This document shows, piece by piece, positions 56,754-64,000 of a stretch of DNA of 64,000 nucleotides. The position numbers and the translations under genes were made by a program. The DNA comes from Vibrio pomeroyi (GTDB taxonomy: Bacteria; Pseudomonadota; Gammaproteobacteria; Enterobacterales; Vibrionaceae). The first letter of the stretch is position 1. Every line of letters begins with the position of its first letter. Location: positions 1,302,001 through 1,366,000 of the forward strand of contig NZ_AP025507.1 in NCBI RefSeq assembly GCF_024347595.1, written 5' to 3'. Below the pieces are notes generated by a model. It ran no database searches, had not been told where the DNA came from, and worked only from the letters and a program-made list of their open reading frames with translations.

Positions 56754-58037
56754 CTATATCCAAGCCTGCTTGATTTCTTTAAAATCTTTATATGAAAATT
56801 TGCAGAATCTCTTTTCGTTAAATCCATCAAAGAAAGATATCTTTGAAAGTATGTATCTATCTTTGTAACTGATTTTTTTTCTAATTCGTTTACTTAAGTT
56901 ACTTTTATTACCAAATAATAAGCTTTTGTAAAAGTTATCAATTTTACGTATCTTATCTGGATTAGATGTATATTTATAATTGAAATATATTCCTGATAAA
57001 ACCTGACTTTTATCTGATGCATTCACTAAAGGGTAATTCTTAGATAGAAAATCTAATCTTTTCCTCAATATAGAAAGCTTTTCGTCCAATGGTTTGTTAC
57101 TGGATATAAACTTACAGAAAGAGCTTATTATTCTTTTCTTTATTTTTTCGATCTTTTCATCAGACACTTCCACTTCTAATATTCGCCTACCAACTTTCAA
57201 CTTGGTGCCTATTTCATTTTCAATGGATTTCACTTTAAACTGATAACCAAGAAAGTCAAAATCCTCAATTATTTCAGAGTCTTCAGATGTCTTTTTTATC
57301 TTTTTGTAAGTTACTTTAGGACCATGTTTATGGAACTCTAGTCCTTTTGGGAACGGAGCATCCGATATAAATTCAGCCAATTTATTTTTTGTTACGCTCG
57401 GTGTAGATAGGATTATGATGTCATCAACAAATCTACTGTAAAATAAAATTCCCTTTTTTGAGCTTAAACAAGTATCAAAATCAGACATCATTAATTCTGA
57501 CAGTGTAGAACTTATACCCATACCTCTTGGTAACCCCTCTACACCGAGAAGATTTAGCTCTTTAAATAAGTTATCTAATGTAAACAATGTCTTTCTTGAC
57601 AACTTTGCATCTGATTTTAACTTATGAATAATACTATTTCGGTCGAAAGACTCATAGAATGACTTTACATCTAATCGATGTACAGTGAATCCATAAGAAT
57701 CTTTAAGATGTGATATTAGGAGCCGTATAGTTACATCTCGGTCGATACATTTTGTTTTATATCGATAACTAATATTATTAATAAGTAGGTTATTGACTAG
57801 CAGTGACTCTGGTGTAGATAAAGTGTACGCCCTCTTGCCTTTAACAGACGTAGTACTGATTGAACCAGTCCACTCACACCCTGTTTGAACTTTCTTATAT
57901 GCGTTTGTACAAACTTTGTTAAGTTTGTCATTATTCTTGAAATCTTCGATTTTTATCAGATTTTTGTACTTCACACATTTTCTAAAATGTCTCGGGATAT
58001 ATGCTAGCTCATTCATTGATATCAGGTATTTATGCAA
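56754..58037 (-). CDS. drt3a: Defence reverse transcriptase, DRT3a-like (UG3 type)
   Basis: The 427-residue protein has motif A VHRLDVKSFYESFDR (~residue 120), a GLPRGMGISSTLSELMM template/primer segment and motif C FYSRFVDDIIILS (FVDD, ~203). The C-terminal part is basic and helical (RKKISYKDRYILSK) and could bind RNA. It is the first of two coupled reverse-transcriptase genes, with one base between stop and start. The order short RT then long RT plus ncRNA fits DRT3. An alternative start is the Met at residue 8. Confidence 0.8.
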   Translation of the reverse strand: MHKYLISMNELAYIPRHFRKCVKYKNLIKIEDFKNNDKLNKVCTNAYKKVQTGCEWTGSISTTSVKGKRAYTLSTPESLLVNNLLINNISYRYKTKCIDRDVTIRLLISHLKDSYGFTVHRLDVKSFYESFDRNSIIHKLKSDAKLSRKTLFTLDNLFKELNLLGVEGLPRGMGISSTLSELMMSDFDTCLSSKKGILFYSRFVDDIIILSTPSVTKNKLAEFISDAPFPKGLEFHKHGPKVTYKKIKKTSEDSEIIEDFDFLGYQFKVKSIENEIGTKLKVGRRILEVEVSDEKIEKIKKRIISSFCKFISSNKPLDEKLSILRKRLDFLSKNYPLVNASDKSQVLSGIYFNYKYTSNPDKIRKIDNFYKSLLFGNKSNLSKRIRKKISYKDRYILSKISFFDGFNEKRFCKFSYKDFKEIKQAWI

Positions 58038-58476
58038 CGGAGCAACTAGTATACCTCATGCACATCATACCTTCTATAGCAGACAGCTATCAATGAAGCT
58101 GCTATTCCTATGTATTCTATACAGATAATATCGATTTCTTACTTCCAATAAATTACGGGACGATACAAATACAGGATTACTTAAGCAATGTCGGTTGCTT
58201 TCGTTGTGCTCCTCAAAACATGGGATATGTGTAAGTTACCCCAGAAGGGTGTACAGTATCATTACAGGTGCAATGAAGTATTCCCACTGCAATTGGCCTT
58301 GAGAGTGAGTCTCATAGTTCATGAAGTTGAAATGCTGATATGTCACGCGACAGTATAAAAGGAGCTAATTTATGAACTAAATTTAGGTTCATGAGTACAA
58401 GTTCGTTACTTCTTTGACGGTAAGTGACTAAAATAACGTCAATTATAAGCATTTACTCACTCACGCACCTGCCCAC

Positions 58477-58494
58477 AACCCAGAATTGTTAAAT
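58477..58494. repeat. 18-bp direct repeat, left copy
   Basis: AACCCAGAATTGTTAAAT is identical to 63268-63285. The TTGTTAAAT end resembles a XerD arm lacking one base. Confidence 0.75.
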
Positions 58495-58580
58495 GTGTTG
58501 GGGTAATACTTAGGTTCATAACTTTGAATTGCGTAGTTTTTTTAGGTTCATGATTATTAGTATTCGTGATTACTATAGAG

Positions 58581-58684
58581 CGCCCTTATGTGGACGTTTG
58601 TTGTAATACTTTACCTTCTTTCTCGTCTAGGGATTAGGTCTTGTTTCCTACTCTTCTTGGGTGTCGGCTAACATGACCACTTTC
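58581..58684. repeat. ~100-bp imperfect direct repeat, copy 1
   Basis: It begins CGCCCTTATGTGGACG and runs through GGGATTAGG and TGTTTCC to a shared TTTC end. Copy 2 is at 61278-61377, with roughly three quarters of bases shared by eye. Confidence 0.7.
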
Positions 58685-58738
58685 ACACTGTGCCGAGTCT
58701 TTGCCTCAAAGCTAATCCAAAGATTCTGAAGGAAACAC

Positions 58739-60076
58739 TCACCAAAGCCTTGGGCTTTGGTGCTCAAGCCACTTTTCTGGATACATATAAACGTAGTCAC
58801 CCCAAACCTGCCTAGCGGATTCAAACTCAATTCGGCATTTTTTCTCATGTCTAATACTATCTGCTTGTGCTGCTCTCAAAACATCCACATCACTAAGTTT
58901 GACACTATGCTTTTTACTGAAAAACCAGCAAGATACAAATATGTCATCGGTACTCGCACAGCGATACTTTCCATTCTCTAGGCGTACATAACCATTGGCT
59001 TTGTTAGGCTGAGAGTTATGTCTTATAGTCGTATCGCTTAACTGCCTAACAGGCTTTTGAGTATCAAATATACATAGGTAGATTTTTCCATGTTCAACGA
59101 TTAGCTCTAACGATGATTTCCATCCAAGGCACCTCTGGCTAGGATGGGGTCTGTCATATTCATCTGTAACTTCAAACATTTGAGAACGTGTTGAATCAGA
59201 AATTAACCCCGCCGATGCTGTTCCTAATACGATACAGCCATCAGAACCCTGACCATCTATACCAAAATCAATCACACTAGCTCGCTCTATTGAGCCGTAA
59301 TAAAGGAGTACGTAGTATGTATATCCATCTTCAACTAGGTGTAATTTGTATCCATAATTTTTCTTTGATCGATTTGTATTTTCAACGTAGTCTCTTGCTA
59401 CTGATAAAAGGTTTTGTCCGTCATGGGTTTTGACGTTTTTACGCTCTAGTTCAACATAATCAACCAATAGCAACTCATAACCAATCACCTCAACTTTCAA
59501 ATATGCAGGAGCAGTAAGCGTAGCCTCAAACACTTCTTCAACTTTTAGGCTGTCTCTATACTTAATTTTTTGACTTACACTATCGAAATCACTCACCAAA
59601 CAGTTAGCATCGTTATATATGCCATTTTGTCTGACCCTTAAATAGTCACCAACACTCACGTGTCGGATGTTATTCATACAAAGATCAAAAAAATCGCTCT
59701 CTTTTGATGGTTTAACGATCACTCTTGGGTTGTTTCGATTGGACCTAGTGTTATTCGATTCATTATTGGGGAATAGCTCGCTATGAAAACTCGCACCACT
59801 TTCCTTAAACGCTCGTTCAGCTAACCCCTGAAGTGGATTTATTTCCGGGACTACTTTATCGGAAGGTAAACTGGACTGCTGCATTTGCATTGAGTCGGTC
59901 TCGCTATCAATTTCAGGTAGAGTCTCGTTTTGTTCTGTATCACATTTAGTTACTAAATCATCCAAGCTTGTGTCTGATACCTTATTATTTTGTGTGTTGA
60001 CTATCCCGTCGACTTGGGATGTTTTCTTGTCTTTAACGAACAATTTTAGTATTTGATGGAAGTACATTTTATTCAA
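58739..60076 (-). CDS. Unrecognised 445-aa protein
   Basis: An acidic, low-complexity N-terminal ~110 residues (rich in Ser/Asp/Asn/Gln) precedes a beta-rich body with repeated aromatic strands (YLKVEVIGYELLLVDYVELER; GYKLHLVEDGYTYYVLLYYGSIERASVIDFG). No signal peptide or membrane helix is seen. It is the last gene of a leftward run of three soluble or membrane proteins. I cannot assign a function. Confidence 0.65.
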   Translation of the reverse strand: MNKMYFHQILKLFVKDKKTSQVDGIVNTQNNKVSDTSLDDLVTKCDTEQNETLPEIDSETDSMQMQQSSLPSDKVVPEINPLQGLAERAFKESGASFHSELFPNNESNNTRSNRNNPRVIVKPSKESDFFDLCMNNIRHVSVGDYLRVRQNGIYNDANCLVSDFDSVSQKIKYRDSLKVEEVFEATLTAPAYLKVEVIGYELLLVDYVELERKNVKTHDGQNLLSVARDYVENTNRSKKNYGYKLHLVEDGYTYYVLLYYGSIERASVIDFGIDGQGSDGCIVLGTASAGLISDSTRSQMFEVTDEYDRPHPSQRCLGWKSSLELIVEHGKIYLCIFDTQKPVRQLSDTTIRHNSQPNKANGYVRLENGKYRCASTDDIFVSCWFFSKKHSVKLSDVDVLRAAQADSIRHEKKCRIEFESARQVWGDYVYMYPEKWLEHQSPRLW

Positions 60077-60115
60077 TACCTAAGTCTATTTGTACCGTAG
60101 GGCCACATCATCGCA

Positions 60116-60598
60116 CTAGTAGTTACTTTGTTTCAGAAAAAAGGTGACAAGCTTAACCAAATCTTGGCTCTTGCACTTAATAAGTAGAAACTTGCACTTT
60201 TCTGCAAACTCCTCATTCGGGATAGTGACACCAGAGCGAATGACACCATGTACCTTGTCGTAATCTTCATTGTGAATAGATAATAGCAAATGAGATTCCC
60301 AAGCTTCTGAGGCTTGCTCTTGTAGTTCCGTGGCTGCTTTTATTTCTCTTTTCGCCTCATTGCGAGCAAACATTTCACAAGCTTCATTGAGAACCTTCGC
60401 TTCATCAACAATCGATTCAGCTCTAAGCTGTATATAAATGCTTTCACATTTATTTGTATCGCCTTCAGATAACCCACGAGCTTTAGTCCACAAACCTTTG
60501 CGTATTTCTCCAACACTCAGTTCATCAGCAACTAGCTCATATACCCATTCTTCGATTATTCTTTTCTTTGAACTTCTATTCTTAGTAAAAAATCGCAT
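60116..60598 (-). CDS. Unrecognised helical protein, 160 aa
   Basis: The basic N-terminus (MRFFTKNRSSKKR) is followed by an almost entirely helical, TPR-like protein (EGDTNKCESIYIQLRAESIVDEAKVLNEACEMF). It lies 39 bp upstream of the 445-residue gene on the same strand. No family is recognised; a scaffold or regulatory role is possible. Confidence 0.6.
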   Translation of the reverse strand: MRFFTKNRSSKKRIIEEWVYELVADELSVGEIRKGLWTKARGLSEGDTNKCESIYIQLRAESIVDEAKVLNEACEMFARNEAKREIKAATELQEQASEAWESHLLLSIHNEDYDKVHGVIRSGVTIPNEEFAEKCKFLLIKCKSQDLVKLVTFFLKQSNY

Positions 60599-60726
60599 CG
60601 ATTACCCGTTACGTCACTCTTTAATAATATGCTGCACTTTATCAACTCTGCGTGTGTCGTTCTAGGTCAACACACTCAAAACGTAATTATCTGACACTAA
60701 GGCGTTTTTGTCCCATTCAGTTCTTC

Positions 60727-61227
60727 TTATTGAGATTTGATATCGACTGGAGACACCCGTGTACCATCTCTTTCATAGAAACTGTGAATCATGATTATAA
60801 GTAGCTGCTCTACATTAATATCAAGGTAGTCTGAGTCGTGTTTTATCTTGTTATATAGTTCCTCTGAGACCTTAGTTTTCAACATTTTTTCTTTTGAAAA
60901 CAAATCAATTGAATCAAGATAACTGCCAGAGATGAGACCACCCAAACCAAGTATTGCAGCTAATGGAGCGCCAAAAGCCGTCCCTGCCATTGCTATACCA
61001 ACACCACCTAAAGAAGCCCCTATAATAGTACCAACGGTTCCCAAACCTAATTTACCACCATTATTCATGGCACACTCTTTCCATATAGATAGCCATTCTT
61101 GCATGAATTCACTGTTGCTTCGGCACGACAGCACCAGCTCTTTGATGCTTTGAATTTCGTGTTTTTTCAGTAAACTACTTAGCAACTGAATCGTACTTTG
61201 ATACTTCCTATCAATAGAGTTAGACAT
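60727..61227 (-). CDS. Glycine-zipper membrane-associated protein, 166 aa
   Basis: The centre (residues ~58-105) is a glycine/alanine-rich hydrophobic stretch (GTVGTIIGASLGGVGIAMAGTAFGAPLAAILGLGGLISG) that could insert in membranes as one or two helices. The flanks are charged and helical. Such glycine zippers occur in pore-forming or membrane-damaging effectors as well as harmless membrane proteins. It is in the same leftward run, and no family is recognised. Confidence 0.62.
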   Translation of the reverse strand: MSNSIDRKYQSTIQLLSSLLKKHEIQSIKELVLSCRSNSEFMQEWLSIWKECAMNNGGKLGLGTVGTIIGASLGGVGIAMAGTAFGAPLAAILGLGGLISGSYLDSIDLFSKEKMLKTKVSEELYNKIKHDSDYLDINVEQLLIIMIHSFYERDGTRVSPVDIKSQ

Positions 61228-61277
61228 AATCGAGTTCTAAATACGTCAAATGGAGATGTAAAAGGAACATGCTGAAA

Positions 61278-61377
61278 CGCCCTTATGTGGACGCTATTTG
61301 TAAGACTTTCCTTTTCAGCAAGGGATTAGGTATTGTTTCCCTGCTCTTCTTGGATTTCGGATAACAACACAACTTTC
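61278..61377. repeat. ~100-bp imperfect direct repeat, copy 2
   Basis: This is the counterpart of 58581-58684. On the minus strand it holds the end of a 29-codon frame (61412-61323) whose tail KVVLLSEIQEE resembles KVVMLADTQEE in copy 1, so the repeat may be a duplicated gene end. Confidence 0.65.
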
Positions 61378-61414
61378 GCAAGGATGCTGAGGGTAACTAC
61401 TGATAACTTCTTCA

Positions 61415-61648
61415 TCACTGAGCTTCTGTGTATTTAAATGTTTTGTAGAATGGGTACATTATTGCTGCGATGACTCCGACGGCTGAGCCGATTGTCGCAA
61501 ATGCCTCACCGAACCAAGATGCGTTCAGGTCATGGAACACTGCGATGTTAAAGAAGATACAAATAACCATCGTAATCGACCACATACAAAAGGTCATTGC
61601 CGCTCCGATGAATATAGCTACTCCGCTTTTCTTCTTTATGGCTTCCAT
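61415..61648 (-). CDS. Small two-helix membrane protein, 77 aa
   Basis: I favour ATG 61648 (MEAIKKKSGVAIFIG) because it overlaps the upstream stop as TAATG behind GGGAAGC; the frame extends upstream to 61687. Two hydrophobic helices (VAIFIGAAMTFCMWSITMVICIFF; AFATIGSAVGVIAAIMYPFY) end in a charged tail. It is the third gene of a tightly coupled trio. No family is recognised. Confidence 0.62.
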   Translation of the reverse strand: MEAIKKKSGVAIFIGAAMTFCMWSITMVICIFFNIAVFHDLNASWFGEAFATIGSAVGVIAAIMYPFYKTFKYTEAQ

Positions 61649-61800
61649 TACGCTTCCCATGCTTTTAGTTTCATCATTACACCCCAAGCCAGAATCACCC
61701 CAACTGCCATTAGTGCGATCCCGCCCTCAGGGTAAATCAGGAACGGTGCGAACGCTGTTACTTGCATCATCAGGTAGTTGCGTAGATGTTTAAATTTCAT
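61648..61800 (-). CDS. Small membrane protein, 50 aa
   Basis: MKFKHLRNYLMMQVTAFAPF... has one or two short hydrophobic helices (QVTAFAPFLIY; GIALMAVGVILAWGVMM). Its start overlaps the stop of the exported-protein gene (TAATG) and its stop overlaps the next start in the same way. The coupling supports it as a real gene. Confidence 0.62.
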   Translation of the reverse strand: MKFKHLRNYLMMQVTAFAPFLIYPEGGIALMAVGVILAWGVMMKLKAWEA

Positions 61801-62303
61801 TATCGTAATCCATACATGTTCTTAAGTTGACTGTTAGTTGCTGTATAGCCCGTTGCGGTCACTTCGTGACCGAAAACTGTTACTGTCCGGCTTCGCTTGA
61901 ATATATTGTCAAGGTTCGCTCGATCACGACCTTTCTGTGGCATGTATGCAATAGTGTCATTGCTGCACCAGTAGCTCATCGTTATCCACTCCCCACTAAC
62001 TTCAATCGGCAGCGTGTTCCAGTTTCCTTTCTTGGTTTCGTTACAAATTTCTTCATGCTTATTGTTGTCTAACCAACGAACGAAGATTGGCGTGATGAAG
62101 TAGACGTCCCCGTACGCTTGATACACTTGACGAGTAATCAGGGTGTCCATCTTCAGGCTATCAGCTTCGTCCCCGAATTTGGTCGCCAGTGGAGCTGTCG
62201 CCCAGCCCTCGTCCGTATCAATTTCCCAAATTTTTTGCTCTGATGCATGTACGTTTGACCCGAAAAGACTTAAACTTGCCAGTGCGATTGCTTTGAGTTT
62301 CAT
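61800..62303 (-). CDS. Exported protein, 167 aa
   Basis: A clear signal peptide (MKLKAIALASLSLFGSNVHA-S) precedes a ~147-residue mature part with two cysteines (EEICNET and SYWCSND) that could pair. It is the first gene of a TAATG-coupled trio with two small membrane proteins, so it may act in the periplasm with a membrane complex. No family is recognised. Confidence 0.68.
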   Translation of the reverse strand: MKLKAIALASLSLFGSNVHASEQKIWEIDTDEGWATAPLATKFGDEADSLKMDTLITRQVYQAYGDVYFITPIFVRWLDNNKHEEICNETKKGNWNTLPIEVSGEWITMSYWCSNDTIAYMPQKGRDRANLDNIFKRSRTVTVFGHEVTATGYTATNSQLKNMYGLR

Positions 62304-63095
62304 TGCCGCTCCATGTGGAAAAGTTATGTTTTATTGTATGGTTTTTGTATATAACGAATGGTAATTCGCATTATTCGTTTGTGTTATAGCCCTTCAAAAC
62401 TAGGGGGTTAGACATATCTCTTGTTTGTTACTAATTGTTTCTAATACGGTTTGTTCGTCACGTCCAATATTCGTCCTGCTCTCTACTCCGTTCACTGTGG
62501 TAGCACTCCACTCAAATAATTGTCCGGTCTCGTTGAGATATACCAACCACCGTATGGTTTGTGATTATTAAAAAGGACATCCTTATTGAGAACGTCCTCG
62601 TTAGTTGGCGGCCACCATTACTCTTTTCTTCACCTAATTGTTACACCTATTCGATGTCACGATATTCTGGCCAGAAAAACCAACAAAAGTAGCGTATCCG
62701 TCAATTCAAAGCCCAACTTTGTGTTGGTAGATAAAACTGATTCTAGGTTAGCTTGTCTTTGTTGCCTCTCTTTATCACTTATCGTTGAGTTTCCTTTACA
62801 CTTAAAAGTGACGTTGTAGCGTTTGAATCGAAATCGAGCTACTCGATTTTGCGCCGCTGTAAGTAATTCGAATTTTGCTTGGTACTGTGAGTGGTAATAG
62901 AGAAACTGAAAGGAAAATGGAATTCACAATGGCTGCTCAAAGATATCGTCGAGATAGTAGTTTGAAATACAGTACATTAATTGTTTTTCGCAGTGCGTTA
63001 AGCCGATAAGTGATTACCGAGTTGGTGAACTGCGCTACTTCAGAGAAGACAATTACGATATGAAACGTTGCGTTAAATACATATTAGTAAGAAAA

Positions 63096-63109
63096 AGGTT
63101 CATGAACCT
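63096..63109. repeat. 14-bp palindrome AGGTTCATGAACCT
   Basis: This is the full symmetric form of the GTTCATGA motif that recurs near dif and at both ends of the 58.4-63.3 kb block. It looks like an operator or iteron unit. Confidence 0.6.
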
Positions 63110-63267
63110 AGAAACTGAAGTTGAACGAAATTTGAGCGGAGAATTGACAGTTCATGAAGTAAATTGAGGTTCATGAGTTGGAAAAGTTTTGGCTTGAACA
63201 ATAAAACATATAGGCAACAAGTGCTTAGCGCTAATTTTGGAGCATCTTCATTCATGAACACCGTTGA

Positions 63268-63285
63268 AACCCAGAATTGTTAAAT
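63268..63285. repeat. 18-bp direct repeat, right copy
   Basis: AACCCAGAATTGTTAAAT is identical to 58477-58494. Confidence 0.75.
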
Positions 63286-63301
63286 TGAATTTGGTGTTTA
63301 T

Positions 63302-63338
63302 AAGGCAGGTATCTTTATGTGATGCCCTGCCTTTATTT
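63302..63338. terminator. Terminator-like hairpin
   Basis: AAGGCAGG (63302) pairs perfectly with CCTGCCTT (63326) across a 16-nt loop and is followed by TATTTG. No gene reads into it closely from the left, so its role is unclear. Confidence 0.5.
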
Positions 63339-63366
63339 GTTGTCGATATTCTCTGATTTATACTGT

Positions 63367-63411
63367 GTATTTAACCATAATGGTTATTTACCATAAAATA
63401 CCTAATATCCA
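63367..63411. repeat. Right direct repeat of the genomic island
   Basis: GTATTTAAC, then TTATTTACCATAAAATA and CTAATATCCA (63384-63411) match the left copy with one mismatch in the 28-base core. Confidence 0.75.
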
Positions 63412-63453
63412 GTGATAATAATCTTCGATTTTAACCCTGGTATTAGTTAGAGA

Positions 63454-63765
63454 TTAACCGCCAGCGAATTTAACTTTGTAGCCTTTCTTTTCAAGATGCG
63501 CTTTGATCTTGTCGCGTGCGTCGCCTTGAATTTCGATGTTGCCATCTTTTACTGAGCCGCCACAGCCACATACTTTCTTAAGTTCTGCTGCCATGAGTTT
63601 TAATGGTGCGTCATCTAGGTCTAAGCCAGTTACGACAGAAACGCCTTTGCCTTTACGGCCTTTGGTTTCTTTTTGGATTCGAATAATCCCATCGCCTTTG
63701 GGACGTTGGACTTTCTCTTCTTCAGGCTTAATACGACCTGTTTCTGTTGAATATACTAGGCTCAT
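63454..63765 (-). CDS. yciH: SUI1-family translation factor YciH
   Basis: The 103-residue protein has the SUI1/eIF1 fold pattern: GDGIIRIQKETKGRKGKGVSVVTGLDL, then KVCGCGGSVKDGNIEIQGDARDKIKAHLEKKGYKVKFAGG. Length is close to E. coli YciH (~108). It is thought to aid accuracy of translation initiation. It is the first core gene right of the island and is probably co-transcribed with the partial gene upstream. Confidence 0.93.
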   Translation of the reverse strand: MSLVYSTETGRIKPEEEKVQRPKGDGIIRIQKETKGRKGKGVSVVTGLDLDDAPLKLMAAELKKVCGCGGSVKDGNIEIQGDARDKIKAHLEKKGYKVKFAGG

Positions 63766-63768
63766 AAT

Positions 63769-64000
63769 TTACTTCTTTTGTTGCTCTGCTTTTTGTTTTG
63801 CGAGTAAGTAAGCTTCTATATGACGTTGAATCGCAATTTTGCCGCCTTTAATTAGGCGACCATTAAACATGCAATACCACGCATTAGGCTCACCGGTGTC
63901 ATTCTTGATTTGGTAGCCGTTGAAGTTTTCGGTCGAACCACCAGTTCCTCTCGACTTATTTAACGCAGTGAATTCTTTTGGATCAATAATAGATGCGGTT
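63769..64000 (-). CDS. Unrecognised protein, 5' part outside window
   Basis: The visible C-terminal 77 residues include NGYQIKNDTGEPNAWYCMFNGRLIKGG, then a helical tail rich in Lys/Gln (YLLAKQKAEQQKK). The stop lies 3 bp before the yciH start, so the two form an operon. I do not recognise the family from this end. Confidence 0.7.
   Translation of the reverse strand, partial: TASIIDPKEFTALNKSRGTGGSTENFNGYQIKNDTGEPNAWYCMFNGRLIKGGKIAIQRHIEAYLLAKQKAEQQKK

Larger units (their letters stand above)
58038..58738. other. Gene-free 0.7 kb: DRT promoter side and left border of a 4.8 kb block
   Basis: It holds the promoter side of the reverse-transcriptase operon, several GTTCATGA motifs (58316, 58386, 58513, 58545), a copy of the sequence found right of dif (58484-58522), the left 18-bp repeat (58477) and the first copy of a ~100-bp repeat (58581-58684). 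A 66-codon frame at 58648-58848 overlaps the next gene and is doubtful. Confidence 0.6.
58477..63285. mobile_element. Candidate 4.8 kb mobile block bounded by 18-bp direct repeats
   Basis: AACCCAGAATTGTTAAAT occurs at 58477-58494 and 63268-63285. The left copy continues into sequence that matches the DNA right of dif (TTGGGGTAATACTTAGGTTCAT against TTGGGTTAATACTTAGGTTCAT at ~25409). Six leftward genes of unknown family lie inside. No recombinase or Zot-like gene was seen, so a Xer-dependent satellite is only a hypothesis. Confidence 0.45.
62304..63453. other. Gene-free 1.15 kb at the right end of the island
   Basis: I see no credible gene; a 77-codon rightward frame at 62586 lacks protein-like composition and a good ribosome site. 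It holds the palindrome AGGTTCATGAACCT (63096-63109), further GTTCATGA half-sites (63149, 63167, 63252), the right 18-bp repeat (63268), a terminator-like hairpin (63302) and the right island repeat (63367-63411). Confidence 0.55.

Noticed and set aside
54803..58037. Retron or group II intron for the reverse-transcriptase genes
   Set aside because: No msr/msd-like paired repeats precede the genes, there are two separate reverse transcriptases, and no maturase or intron domain V structure was seen. A DRT3 layout explains them better.
58648..58848. 66-codon leftward frame overlapping the 445-residue gene
   Set aside because: It overlaps a longer gene in another frame by 110 bp. Only its tail resembles the paralogous repeat, so it is probably a relic within the duplication.
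62586..62819. 77-codon rightward frame
   Set aside because: It has no ribosome site, no recognisable motif and low-likelihood composition, in a region otherwise non-coding.
58477..63285. Filamentous phage (CTX-like) genome
   Set aside because: No Zot-like ATPase, coat-protein series or recognisable RstA-type replication gene is present, despite the dif-related repeats and small membrane proteins.

Overview
ORGANISM AND SETTING. The window reads as a Vibrio chromosome, probably of the Splendidus-like group, and most likely the terminus of chromosome II. The evidence is the conserved run pntA-pntB-vxrA-B-C-D-E, which I recall on chromosome II of V. cholerae, a yciH-type gene at the far right, several GGDEF genes, and a good dif site (25377-25404). 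No tools were run. Family names come from reading motifs, and recalled literature is marked as such.

LAYOUT. (1) 1-14.3 kb, core chromosome: a REC-GGDEF gene, a secreted beta-barrel-like protein, a membrane diguanylate cyclase, a ComFB-domain gene behind a CAAG repeat tract, a small HlyU-family gene, pntAB, the vxrABCDE envelope-stress operon, and a third GGDEF protein. (2) 15.4-25.4 kb, a tailless-phage (PM2/corticovirus-like) prophage of about 10 kb. It has a P2-type double jelly-roll coat protein, a FtsK/HerA-like packaging ATPase, a lysozyme-like P5 protein, a spike-like protein and many tiny membrane proteins. It carries no integrase and lies between a dif-like left site and an intact dif, so XerC/XerD integration is the natural reading. 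(3) 25.55-63.41 kb, a genomic island bounded by an imperfect direct repeat. It is headed by three tyrosine-recombinase genes and a small partner, which I read as a Gamma-Mobile-Trio (GMT) element. (4) Beyond 63.4 kb the core resumes with yciH and a partial gene.

ISLAND CARGO, left to right: an Upf1-like helicase with two DUF262 proteins; a divergent pair that includes a ParB-like protein; an IS3-family element whose transposase carries a nonsense codon; an exported NUC1-type nuclease coupled to a four-helix membrane protein; a two-gene unit with a coiled coil; a three-gene operon of metallo-beta-lactamase, fused E2-E1-JAB ubiquitin-like enzyme and patatin phospholipase; a helicase scrap; a DRT3-like pair of reverse transcriptases followed by a candidate ncRNA holding an ACACAC tract; and a 4.8 kb block of unknown genes bounded by an 18-bp direct repeat and copies of sequence found next to dif.

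HOW IT FITS. The island looks like a defence island inserted beside the replication terminus, next to a Xer-integrated prophage. The strongest candidates for little-described biology are the MBL/E2-E1-JAB/patatin operon (48246-52856), the DRT3-like locus with its template-like ncRNA (54560-58037), and the dif-flank-related block at 58.4-63.3 kb.
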